NCBI GenBank assembly: GCA_018401295.1
Contig: JAGYLJ010000006.1
Location: 1 to 37,390 of the forward strand
Direction: 5' to 3'
DNA: 37,390 nucleotides
DNA from: a bacterium
Lineage (GTDB): Bacteria; Patescibacteriota; Minisyncoccia; Phycocordibacterales; UBA12079
Positions within the stretch are counted from its first letter, which is position 1, and each line of letters starts with the position of its first letter. The notes under the pieces are model-generated. The model was given only the letters and a program-made list of their open reading frames with translations, was not told the origin of the DNA and ran no database searches. Both the position numbers and the translations under genes were made by a program. Below are positions 28,525 through 37,080 of this stretch, piece by piece.

Positions 28525-28671
28525 CCCGCTAGAGTATAAAAGACTCCTCGTCAGAGTCACTCTAGCGGGTCATATGGGGAAACCTGTATGGGTTCAGCCG
28601 AAAGGTTGGATCGCAATGGCGAGGAGCCTTTTGTATTTCACAAAACTCCCACCATTTAAAAACCCGCTAGA
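28525..28671 (+). ncRNA. candidate structured RNA / cis-regulatory leader
   Basis: CCCGCTAGAGT..ACTCTAGCGGG..ACCCGCTAGA competing complementarity plus CAGCC-GAAA-GGTTG and TTTTGT/ACAAAA hairpins. Confidence 0.5.
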
Positions 28672-28675
28672 ACTT

Positions 28676-29194
28676 ATGAATAAAAAACAATTATTTTCCG
28701 ATGGAACTGTTTTCTCTGAGAAAACAGAACGAATTGGAAAAAAGATAATCTATGGTATTGCTATCCTTTTTATTTTTTTAGTAATTTTATTTATATTCTT
28801 AGATGATACAGAACCAGCTAGTTATGCAGTTGACAGAGTTCCTGCCTCTGCGATAACAACAGAAAAAATAAATCCGATAAATATCAAGGTTAAGAGCCAA
28901 ATTGTTAAAAAAGTTGAAGATAAATATCGATACTTTTTTGATATAAGAAACTATGATTCTGATCCTTTTACTGGGACTGTAAAAATTGAACTATATAACA
29001 AAGACAGCAATCTTGTTACCAAGGATTTATTTACAACAAATTCCCCAATTGAACCTAATATCGGGAAAAGTGTTTACTTAGATGCCTACACAGGAACTTC
29101 TGAAGTTCATGGAGATGCTGGGGTAACCAATTTTAGTTTTGAAGTGATAAAAAATGATTCAGTTGTGGCTTCTGGAAACGGAGACATCAATTAA
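28676..29194 (+). CDS. hypothetical membrane-anchored protein
   Basis: MNKKQLFSDG...TM IIYGIAILFIFLVILFIF, extracellular beta-rich C-terminus; start uncertain (track ORF begins 28496 at TTG). Confidence 0.65.
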   Translation: MNKKQLFSDGTVFSEKTERIGKKIIYGIAILFIFLVILFIFLDDTEPASYAVDRVPASAITTEKINPINIKVKSQIVKKVEDKYRYFFDIRNYDSDPFTGTVKIELYNKDSNLVTKDLFTTNSPIEPNIGKSVYLDAYTGTSEVHGDAGVTNFSFEVIKNDSVVASGNGDIN

Positions 29195-29242
29195 AAATTA
29201 ATATTGTAAAAAAATATTTATTTATAATATTCTAATTTAACC

Positions 29243-29709
29243 CATTGGACTTTTTCGAAAAACTATGAAATATGAGCAATTTGAGCAATCTCCTCTATGT
29301 CATTATTTGTAATATTTTCACTAAATTTATAGGTTTTTTAGTAAAAACTAAGAAATTTGAGCCATTTGAGCCATGAGATTTTTTCGAAAAACTAGTGATT
29401 TCGTCCCATTTGTCCCGTTTAATACATTGGACTTTTTCGAAAAACCCGTGTTTTTGTCCAATGAGTCCAACTTTTTTGTAAAAACTACAAAATTTGAGCC
29501 ATTTGGGTTGTAAAATTTTTTTGAAAAAAGACTGTTTTCGTCCGATTCGTCCGGTTTGGTTTTGAATATTTTTTAAAAACCATGGAATCTATGCCATTTA
29601 TTCCATTAGGTTTTCTGAAAAACCCGTGTTTTTGTCCGGATTATCCAGATTGTCTTGGATATTTTTTGAAAAAACACGAAATTTGTGTTATTTGTGCCAT
29701 TTGAGCCAT
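29243..29709. repeat. degenerate noncoding repeat array, about 9 units of 40-60 nt
   Basis: Recurring TTTTTTCGAAAAAC-like hairpin followed by doubled 9-nt words (GAGCCATTTGAGCCAT, GTCCCATTTGTCCCG, GTCCGATTCGTCCGG). Confidence 0.8.
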
Positions 29710-29777
29710 AACCTTCAAAAAAATATCATAGACCCACACTCCTCAAATTTTTTTCAAAAAAATGCTATAATACCCTT

Positions 29778-29855
29778 ATAACACCTAACCGTGTTATTAC
29801 TTAACCCTAGTGGCCCGCACGACAAAAACAAAAACAGTGCCTAAGCACTGTTTTT
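29778..29855 (+). ncRNA. candidate about 80-nt small RNA
   Basis: Extended -10 TGCTATAAT (29764-29771), 5' hairpin ATAACAC-CTAACC-GTGTTAT, terminator AAAACAGTGC-CTAA-GCACTGTTTTTG. Confidence 0.45.
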
Positions 29856-29865
29856 GTTTTGTGTC
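29821..29865. terminator. bidirectional terminator with long stem
   Basis: GACAAAAACAAAAACAGTGC-CTAA-GCACTGTTTTTGTTTTGTGTC. Confidence 0.85.
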
Positions 29866-29875
29866 GTCAGCTGCG

Positions 29876-30026
29876 AGGGAGGGATTCGAAAGACGGAGCC
29901 AAAGAAAAGTTTTGTAAAAACTTTTCGGGTTGGCGAGTCGGGGTCGCGAACACTTAGGCTTTTGGAGTCTGTAGCGAAGCGAAAGACGAACAAAAGACTT
30001 AGTGATTTGTGACCGAATCCCTCCCT
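29876..30026. repeat. nested palindromic element 1
   Basis: AGGGAGGGATTCG / CGAATCCCTCCCT outer arms with inner CACTTAGGCTTTTG / CAAAAGACTTAGTG and AAAAGTTTT / AAACTTTT. Confidence 0.75.
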
Positions 30027-30078
30027 ATGTGGTATAATAAAAATTATTAAAGAGGATATTGCTTTGAGAGAGAGGACA

Positions 30079-30205
30079 GGATTCGAAACGAACGAATATA
30101 TTTTTCTGAAGCGAAGCGAAAGAAAAGTTTGAGCGAGTGGAGGTTAATGGAGTGAGATATTTTATGAGCTTGCGAAATAAAATATCCACGAGAGTAACCG
30201 AATCC
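30079..30205. repeat. nested palindromic element 2
   Basis: GGATTCG / CGAATCC outer arms, inner GATATTTTAT / ATAAAATATC, gcgaagcgaaag word shared with element 1. Confidence 0.65.
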
Positions 30206-30226
30206 CAGACTTATTCTATAAAAACC

Positions 30227-30496
30227 ATGCAAACAATCAAAAAGAAAATCTGGCCTAAATATTTTCAAAAAATATTGAATGGTCAGAAAAAATTTGAATT
30301 AAGATTAAATGATTTTGAAATCAATGAAGGCGACATACTTCTTCTGGAAGAGTGGGATCCTGAAACTAAAAACTACACCGGCCGAAAAATTGAAAAGAAA
30401 ACAAGCTACATCTTAAAATTTAAGCCTAACGAATTACCTTTTTGGACCAAAGAAGAAATTGAGACGAGAGGTCTCCAAATCATTTCTTTAGAATAA
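30227..30496 (+). CDS. ASCH / DUF3850-like domain protein
   Basis: KIWPKYFQKILNGQKKFELRLNDFEINEGDILLLEEWDPETKNYTGR; start at MQTIKKK. Confidence 0.7.
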   Translation: MQTIKKKIWPKYFQKILNGQKKFELRLNDFEINEGDILLLEEWDPETKNYTGRKIEKKTSYILKFKPNELPFWTKEEIETRGLQIISLE

Positions 30497-30502
30497 TAAA
30501 GT

Positions 30503-31219
30503 ATGTCCCCCATCCCCCAAATCACAAAAGAATTAAAAGCCAATGTTGACTTAAAATACAAACAAGGATCCGAAAAATATTTCAAAGAGGAGATAAGAAT
30601 TTTAGGTGTGCGTACTCCTGTGGTTAGACAAATAGGTAAAAAATATTTTCCAAAAATTAATCCGCAAGCTGGCGGAAAAAAAGAAATATTTTCACTTTGC
30701 GAAGAATTACTTAACTTAGATAAAAACGAATACTCAACTATTGCCTTTCAATGGGCCCACAATTTAGAAAAAGATTATCAACCATCAGATTTCAAAACTT
30801 TCGAAAATTGGTTAAAGAAATATGTAGATAATTGGGCAAAATGTGATGATTTTTGTACCCATTCTTTTGGCTCACTGATTTATCAATACCCCGAGCTCCT
30901 ACCCAAAGTCTTTGTTTGGACCAATTCTAAAAATAGATGGTTAAGAAGAGCTTCTGCGGTGACTTTAATCCATCATTGTCATAAAAAAGACAAGACAGTT
31001 TTAAAAAATATTTTCCAAACAGCTGAAAAACTACTATTAGATGAAGATGATTTAGTCCAAAAAAGTTATGGCTGGATGTTAAAAGAATCTTCTAATAATT
31101 GGCAACCAGAAGTTTTTGAATTCGTGATGAAACATAAAAATAACATGCCCCGCACCGCTCTAAGATACGCTGTAGAAAAAATGCCTAAGGATCTGAAAAC
31201 AAAAGCAATGTCAAAATAA
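30503..31219 (+). CDS. AlkD-like DNA alkylation repair protein
   Basis: GVRTPVVRQIGKKYF..., NWAKCDDFCTHSFG, RWLRRASAVTLI, KSYGWMLKESS. Confidence 0.9.
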   Translation: MSPIPQITKELKANVDLKYKQGSEKYFKEEIRILGVRTPVVRQIGKKYFPKINPQAGGKKEIFSLCEELLNLDKNEYSTIAFQWAHNLEKDYQPSDFKTFENWLKKYVDNWAKCDDFCTHSFGSLIYQYPELLPKVFVWTNSKNRWLRRASAVTLIHHCHKKDKTVLKNIFQTAEKLLLDEDDLVQKSYGWMLKESSNNWQPEVFEFVMKHKNNMPRTALRYAVEKMPKDLKTKAMSK

Positions 31220-31222
31220 AAC

Positions 31223-31254
31223 AAGGGTGTTGGAAAAATCCAACACCCTTTTGA
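31223..31254 (+). terminator. rho-independent terminator
   Basis: AAGGGTGTTGGAAAAATCCAACACCCTTTT. Confidence 0.88.
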
Positions 31255-31497
31255 CTACTTCGAAGCTAATTTCGGATCACCAAAATGGAAAGAACAACCA
31301 TCACATATACAGTAAAGGGTTTTTGTCCATCCACCCGGACCCAAGATTCCACTACTTTTTGTTACTTTCTTGTAGGTCCCACTTCCACAAATACGGCAAC
31401 AAAAAATCTCCTATTCCTCTTCGACAACTGTTTCCTTCGGAGTCCGTAGAGTCTTATCAAAATTTACAAGAACAAAGTCCAAATTTTCTTTTTTCAT
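31255..31497 (-). pseudogene. small zinc-ribbon ORF interrupted by an in-frame TAG
   Basis: MKKENLDFVLVNFDKTLRTPKETVVEEE*EIFCCRICGSGTYKKVTKSSGILGPGGWTKTLYCICDGCSFHFGDPKLASK*. Confidence 0.55.
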
Positions 31498-31499
31498 CT

Positions 31500-31613
31500 T
31501 TAACCCTCCCTTTCAATCAATTTAATTATCAATTTTTGCAACCTTTGCATTTCCAGAACCAACTCGGACATTTTTTCAATCAAAACATCCAAATTTTTTA
31601 TTTTAATTTCCAT
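31500..31613 (-). CDS. 37-aa hypothetical peptide
   Basis: MEIKIKNLDVLIEKMSELVLEMQRLQKLIIKLIEREG with purine-rich SD (AAAGGGGGG). Confidence 0.55.
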   Translation of the reverse strand: MEIKIKNLDVLIEKMSELVLEMQRLQKLIIKLIEREG

Positions 31614-31639
31614 CTTCGGACCCCCCTTTCCAATAGAAA

Positions 31640-32653
31640 TTAACGGCTGTATCTCAAAATATTACCTCTCGGTAAATAAATTAAATTCAAAGTTTTATCC
31701 GTTAATTCAGACACTTCGTATTCAAGTACACCATCATCAACCTTAACCACTAAATATTTTCCACTATCTTTCTTCTCACTGGCGCTAGTCACAGGAAGGC
31801 TATCATAAAAACTGAATTCATCACTACTCATTTCTTCGCCAGAATAAAAATCCACTTTCATTCCATCTTTGAATTCAACCACTGATTTTTTATCATCAAG
31901 AGACGCCCACACTCCTTGAATTAATTGAGAATAATTTTGTTCAACCGCTGTTTCATAAATTTCAATAGTATCTACAATTTTATCAAAGTTATCAAACCAT
32001 TCTTGAGCTGTAAAAAAACTTTTACCAGCTACTAAATCTTTATAGAATTGATCTTGTTTATCAAAATCCCAAACTATTTCACCACCGCAGTTTTCTTCAT
32101 CAAGCTTAAAGTACTGAGGTAAATTATCAACAATATTACTTTTATCTTCCCTAAGAGTTAAAACAACTTGATAATTATTGTGGTAGAAAAGTAGTTTTCT
32201 TTCAAAAGTTACATCACAGACTTCAAAACGAGATAAAACCATCATTTCCTGGCCATTTAATTCCCCGATATTTCTAACTTTCTCGGAAATAGGGAGCTCC
32301 CAATATTGCCCTGAGTTTTCAGGAAGTTTTTTATTCTTCAAAGACTGAACATCCTTGAGAACATCAACTTTATCAAAACCAGGATAATCCAAATCATCAA
32401 TTTTAATGACTTTTATATCTAAAAATAAATTACCTTCTTCACTACTTAGAACAACATTATGAGGATATTTAAGAGAGAATCCTGCGTCTTCGTCCTCGTA
32501 AAACTGCCATAGATCCGTTTCGCCTTCAATCGCTTTAGCTCGACCGCTAGCATTGAATTCAGTTTCATAAGGGTCAACCGAAGATTTCGGTAAAAACCAA
32601 CCAATTGCTCCCAAAACTCCAATAACTACAACTATAATAAAAATATTTTTCAT
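31640..32653 (-). CDS. hypothetical secreted/membrane-anchored protein
   Basis: N-terminal TM; FSLKYPHNVVLSSEEG PsbP/lipoprotein-like segment. Confidence 0.75.
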   Translation of the reverse strand: MKNIFIIVVVIGVLGAIGWFLPKSSVDPYETEFNASGRAKAIEGETDLWQFYEDEDAGFSLKYPHNVVLSSEEGNLFLDIKVIKIDDLDYPGFDKVDVLKDVQSLKNKKLPENSGQYWELPISEKVRNIGELNGQEMMVLSRFEVCDVTFERKLLFYHNNYQVVLTLREDKSNIVDNLPQYFKLDEENCGGEIVWDFDKQDQFYKDLVAGKSFFTAQEWFDNFDKIVDTIEIYETAVEQNYSQLIQGVWASLDDKKSVVEFKDGMKVDFYSGEEMSSDEFSFYDSLPVTSASEKKDSGKYLVVKVDDGVLEYEVSELTDKTLNLIYLPRGNILRYSR

Positions 32654-32783
32654 AAAATTTTAGATGAGAATCCGTAAAAACAACTATAATAATAAAGTTT
32701 TTTTACATAATCCAAACATTTAATATATATAATTCAATATTAGCAAAAACAAAAAATAAAGCAATGTGCTAAAATGACAGTAT

Positions 32784-34961
32784 ATGGAACTAAAATCAAC
32801 AATTGAAAGCCAATTTCGGCTAAATCCTTTACAAAATAAAGCCCTGAAAAAAATCGGGCTAAAAAATATAGAGGATTTACTTTTTTACTTCCCTACTAGG
32901 TATGGTGATACAACCGATTTAAAAAATATTAAAGATCTAAAAGTTGGAGATAAACCAATTATCTATGCCAAAGTAAAAAGTATCAAAACAAGCAAAGCCT
33001 ATATAAAAAAAGTTCCTATGACTGAAGCTGTTTTGGAAGACGGAACCGGAACCATTAAAGCTATCTGGTTTAGCCAACCCTATATTGCAAAAATGTTACC
33101 AGTTGGCTCATCTGCTAAATTTCAAGGCACCATTAACGAACGCAATAAACAATTATATATTGCTAATCCTGAATACAAAAACCTAGGAAAAATACCTTTA
33201 GCTACCGGAAACTCACTTTTCAGCCAAGAAGTTATTGATAGCTTCATTTATCCAGTTTATCCAGAGAGCAAAGGTATCACATCTAAATGGTTTTATCACA
33301 CGATATTAAAAATTTTTAAGAGCGGAATTTTAGATAAAATGAAAGATCCTCTCCCTAAGACAATCCTTAAAAAATATAACCTCCCCTCTCTCAAAACGGC
33401 ATTAATTTGGGTTCATTCACCTCAAAAGAAATCCGACGCTCAATCGGCGGCAAAAAGATTTGCTTTTGAAGAGATATTCTTCATTCAGCTCTCTCGGGCC
33501 AAACAAAAAAAAGAATATCAAAGCCATCCTTCTTTCCAAATCAAAAAAACAAAAAAACATATGGATGAATTTATTAAACTTTTTCCTTTTAAACCCACCG
33601 AGTCTCAAATGAAATCAATTCAGCAAATTTTAGATGATTTCGCAAAAGATCATGCCATGAGTCGTCTTTTAGAAGGCGATGTGGGTTCCGGAAAGACAGC
33701 GGTGGCCGCCTCAGCTATCTATGCAATTACAACCACCGCCCCAAAAAATCAACCTTCAGCAAAACTCCAAACTGCTTATATGGTTCCAACAGAAATATTA
33801 GCCAAACAACATTTTGAATCATTCATTCAATATTTTTCTCATCTTAATATCAATATTGGCTTAATCACTTCCAGTGGTTGTCGAAAATTTCCATCTAAAG
33901 TTGACCCGACCGGTTGGACAAAAATATCAAGAGCTCAACTTTTGAAATGGACAGCTAACGGTGAAATTCCAATTTTAATAGGAACCCATTCTTTAATTTC
34001 TAAATCAGTTATTTTTAAAAATTTAGCTTTTGTTATTATTGATGAACAACATCGCTTTGGATTAATGCAACGACAGGGATTAGCTCAAAAAACAGACATT
34101 CGTTCTGAAAATAAAAAAATTATGCCTCACTTGTTGTCTATGACAGCTACACCTATCCCAAGAACTCTAGCTCTAACAATTTACGGTGACCTAGACTTAA
34201 CACTATTAGATCAAATGCCTCATGGTAGAAAACCAATCATTACAGAAATAATTACTCCCGATAAAAGAGAAAAAACCTATGAAAAAATCCGAACGGAACT
34301 GCAAGAAGACAGACAAGCTTATGTAATTTGCCCCCGTATTGAAGAGCCTGATCCAGATAAAGCCACAGCACTACAAGTGAAATCTGTTCAGGCTGAAGCT
34401 CAGAGGCTCAAAAGAGATGTTTTTAAGGAATATAAAATTGGAATTCTTCATAGCAAAATGAAACCGGCAGAAAAAGAAAAAATCATGGATGATTTTTCTT
34501 CTGGGAAAACAAACATTTTAGTAGCAACCTCTGTTATAGAGGTGGGTGTTAATGTCCCTAATGCTACCATTATTATTTTAGAGGGAGCGGAGAGATTTGG
34601 TTTAGCCCAACTTCATCAACTTCGTGGGAGAGTTATTCGAAGTAACCATCAAGCCTTTTGTTATATTTTTAGTGAAACCAAAACAAAGAAAACCTTAGAT
34701 AGACTCAATGCGCTAAAGACAGCCAAAGATGGTTTTGAACTGGCAGAATTTGATTTAACTCTTCGTGGAGCAGGAGAATTAACAGGGAGAAAACAATGGG
34801 GTATCTCTGACCTAGGGATGGAAGCTATAAAAAATATAAAGATGGTGGAAGCTTCTCGCCATGAAGCTCAAAAAATAATAGGGGGTGATCCTGATTTACA
34901 GAAGCACCCCCTTATTAAACAAAAAGTATCTCATGTTGAGAAGTTTACTCACTTTGAGTGA
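32784..34961 (+). CDS. recG: ATP-dependent DNA helicase RecG
   Basis: LEGDVGSGKTAVAASAIY, IIDEQHRFGLMQRQGL, LSMTATPIPRTLALTIYGDLD, QLRGRVIRSNHQAFCY. Confidence 0.96.
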   Translation: MELKSTIESQFRLNPLQNKALKKIGLKNIEDLLFYFPTRYGDTTDLKNIKDLKVGDKPIIYAKVKSIKTSKAYIKKVPMTEAVLEDGTGTIKAIWFSQPYIAKMLPVGSSAKFQGTINERNKQLYIANPEYKNLGKIPLATGNSLFSQEVIDSFIYPVYPESKGITSKWFYHTILKIFKSGILDKMKDPLPKTILKKYNLPSLKTALIWVHSPQKKSDAQSAAKRFAFEEIFFIQLSRAKQKKEYQSHPSFQIKKTKKHMDEFIKLFPFKPTESQMKSIQQILDDFAKDHAMSRLLEGDVGSGKTAVAASAIYAITTTAPKNQPSAKLQTAYMVPTEILAKQHFESFIQYFSHLNINIGLITSSGCRKFPSKVDPTGWTKISRAQLLKWTANGEIPILIGTHSLISKSVIFKNLAFVIIDEQHRFGLMQRQGLAQKTDIRSENKKIMPHLLSMTATPIPRTLALTIYGDLDLTLLDQMPHGRKPIITEIITPDKREKTYEKIRTELQEDRQAYVICPRIEEPDPDKATALQVKSVQAEAQRLKRDVFKEYKIGILHSKMKPAEKEKIMDDFSSGKTNILVATSVIEVGVNVPNATIIILEGAERFGLAQLHQLRGRVIRSNHQAFCYIFSETKTKKTLDRLNALKTAKDGFELAEFDLTLRGAGELTGRKQWGISDLGMEAIKNIKMVEASRHEAQKIIGGDPDLQKHPLIKQKVSHVEKFTHFE

Positions 34962-35298
34962 TTTCTTCACCCAGGTCCTCCTCGCCATATTCTTCCCAAA
35001 ATTCATCAAAATTATGACCAGTAGTAAACCCGTAATTACTCTCAATCCAGTCATTCAGACGACAATTTGGACAATAGACTTCAAGAATAATAGAACCGTC
35101 ACTGGCATTCCAAAACCCATACCACAAAGTGATTCTACCGCAGACAACACAATTTATCGAACTTGTAGAACGAACTATTTCTCCCCTCTTCATAAAACAA
35201 GCCTGAAGTTCCTGATCTCCTCCCTGATTGATTGTTCCTGGTTTAATTTCTCTTAAAATAAATTCATCTGGTAAAATATCAACTTCATATTCATACAT
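34945..35298 (-). CDS. zinc-ribbon hypothetical protein
   Basis: CVVCGRITLWYG...VYCPNCRLNDW; SD AGAGGAGGTAGAGATATG. Confidence 0.75.
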   Translation of the reverse strand: MYEYEVDILPDEFILREIKPGTINQGGDQELQACFMKRGEIVRSTSSINCVVCGRITLWYGFWNASDGSIILEVYCPNCRLNDWIESNYGFTTGHNFDEFWEEYGEEDLGEEITQSE

Positions 35299-35415
35299 AT
35301 CTCTACCTCCTCTTTTAAAGAAACTCTATATTCTCAATACTCAAAAAACATTTCTGGTTTGAATGGTAACAAACAAAGTAAAGTAATACAAACTTATTTA
35401 TTTCTAATATTTTAT

Positions 35416-35507
35416 GTGCGTGTGCCAGGACTTTCACCCTGTTAAATCTTTTAAAAAACAAAAGACAAAAACCTCTGATTTTGTATTTAACAGGGCAGAC
35501 CTAGGGA
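35416..35507 (-). repeat. tRNA 3'-half-like fragment with T-loop hairpin insert, copy 1
   Basis: Minus: CCTAGGTCTGCCCTGTTAAAT...ATTTAACAGGGTGAAAGTCCTGGCACACGCAC. Confidence 0.75.
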
Positions 35508-35528
35508 CACAAAGAAATAAGCTCCCCC

Positions 35529-36650
35529 TTAATAAACACTTATTTCTTCATCATTGATTATAATATTATATGGTTTACCTAAATGATAAAGCTTATTATA
35601 TTTATAATTAACTTTATATTTACCAGTTATCTCATTGTAGACTTTAATAACATTTTCATAGGAATCATCGAGCCCTCTTACACCACCCACAATATATAAA
35701 TCCATATCATTAAAACCGTTTACATCTATTTTCCTAACTTCTTCATTTATTTTTAAAAGCGTTTCTTCAATACCTTTATTAATTGGTGAAAAATGAGCCA
35801 AAAAACCTACCTTAGAATTTTTACTATAGCCAACTATCGCAGTACAAGTTTGAACTTCAGTTGTAAATACAGTATTAATTTTTTGATTTAATTCAAATAC
35901 TTTGTAATTATCAATACCAACCTGGTAAGCATCAATAATTTCTATTATCCCATCTAATAAATTTATTTCTAAAAGTAAATTTTTACTATTCATGTCACCC
36001 CAAAATAAAAAGGTATTTCTAGAATAATCAATTTTAGGTGCAGCATTTGATATGTTATAAAGATTTGGAATTTTTTTTATTAAAGTAATATCATTTTTGT
36101 AAAAATCATACTTTACAAAAGTATTGATACCATTAATTCTGCACAATCCGTAAATTTCGTCTGTGTTATTGTTATATTCAAACAAAACAAAAGGGCTCTT
36201 TAATTGGTTCTTAAAAAGAACCTTCCCTGTATCTAAATCAAGTCCAAATAAAAAGTCCTTACTATCTATAGAACCAACAAAAAAATATCTTCTTTTTTCG
36301 ATATCAATAGAAGAAGATTCACCCATAGGTAAACTAACAAATTCTTGTAATTGACTGATAAACTTAGTGATTCCTGATCCAACATCAACTGAAACAAAGT
36401 AACTCAGTCCATCAAAAAAAGAAATACCATAAAGTTTCTTTGCCTCAAAATCATATTCAAATCTATTTACAGGATATTCTAAAAATACTTTTTCAATCTC
36501 TTTCTCTGGAGAAAAATTCTCTTTTAAACCCCTAACTTTATCTAAGTTGTATATTTTATTATTATTTATATTCTCTACCAAGATAGAAACCTGAAAAGTA
36601 CTTAGATAAAAAATTGGTGTAAATAATAGTATTAAAATTATTTTTATCAT
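35529..36650 (-). CDS. hypothetical secreted protein, possible beta-propeller
   Basis: N-terminal signal/TM segment, repeated YFVSVDVGSG / LFGLDLDTGK / LLEINLLDG units. Confidence 0.7.
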   Translation of the reverse strand: MIKIILILLFTPIFYLSTFQVSILVENINNNKIYNLDKVRGLKENFSPEKEIEKVFLEYPVNRFEYDFEAKKLYGISFFDGLSYFVSVDVGSGITKFISQLQEFVSLPMGESSSIDIEKRRYFFVGSIDSKDFLFGLDLDTGKVLFKNQLKSPFVLFEYNNNTDEIYGLCRINGINTFVKYDFYKNDITLIKKIPNLYNISNAAPKIDYSRNTFLFWGDMNSKNLLLEINLLDGIIEIIDAYQVGIDNYKVFELNQKINTVFTTEVQTCTAIVGYSKNSKVGFLAHFSPINKGIEETLLKINEEVRKIDVNGFNDMDLYIVGGVRGLDDSYENVIKVYNEITGKYKVNYKYNKLYHLGKPYNIIINDEEISVY

Positions 36651-36761
36651 ACAGCTTAAAACCTTATTTTGGATAAGATTTAAAATTGCAACTATATTTT
36701 AATCTCTCTTATGTGAGTAATAGAAATTAAAACTGCAAACACAGAGTGATTTAAAAACTTT

Positions 36762-36852
36762 GTGCGTGTGCCAGGACCTTCACCCTGTTAAATCTTTTAA
36801 AAAACAAAAGAACAAAATCTTTGATTTTGTATTTAACAGGGCGGGCCTGGGA
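36762..36852 (-). repeat. tRNA 3'-half-like fragment with T-loop hairpin insert, copy 2
   Basis: Minus: CCCAGGCCCGCCCTGTTAAAT...ATTTAACAGGGTGAAGGTCCTGGCACACGCAC; preceded by TATACCTCCGTGGT as in tRNA-Ile. Confidence 0.8.
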
Positions 36853-36908
36853 CCACGGAGGTATATCTACGATATAATTACGGCACTCCTGCGGGTTGCA
36901 AAGGTTTG

Positions 36909-36981
36909 TCCGTCCTCCAGGACTCGAACCTGGGACCACGGAGGTATAAGCTCCGCGCTCTACCAACTGAGCTAAGGACGG
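36909..36981 (-). tRNA. tRNA-Ile(TAT)
   Basis: Minus cloverleaf CCGTCCT TA GCTC..GAGC G CGGAG CTTATAC CTCCG TGGTC CCAGG TTCGAGT CCTGG AGGACGG A. Confidence 0.93.
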
Positions 36982-37080
36982 ACAAACATTTTCAATCGCA
37001 CTCATTCGAAATTATATCTTGATATAATTACGGCGTTCGGTCGAAATGATCGAATAAATTCATCATCCCTCCCTCTCTTG

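Noticed and set aside
28496-28675. N-terminal 60-aa extension of the 28496 ORF
   Set aside because: Starts at TTG without an SD and overlaps the strongly structured segment; start at 28676 is considered more likely, though not certain.
29243-29709. CRISPR array
   Set aside because: Units are degenerate, repeats are not constant, spacers share doubled words, and no cas genes are nearby.
29731-29744. GACCCACACTCCTC as a possible attR for an island integrated at tRNA-Ser (tRNA end TCCCACACTCTCC)
   Set aside because: Only about 9 contiguous matching bases; not enough to call an attachment site.
31227-31643. 138-aa plus ORF
   Set aside because: Begins inside a terminator hairpin and is antisense to small minus-strand ORFs with SD sites and Cys motifs.
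36751-37005. 84-aa minus and 71-aa plus ORFs over the tRNA-Ile region
   Set aside because: They translate the tRNA and tRNA-like repeats (e.g. SLAQLVERGAYTS-type tRNA artefact).
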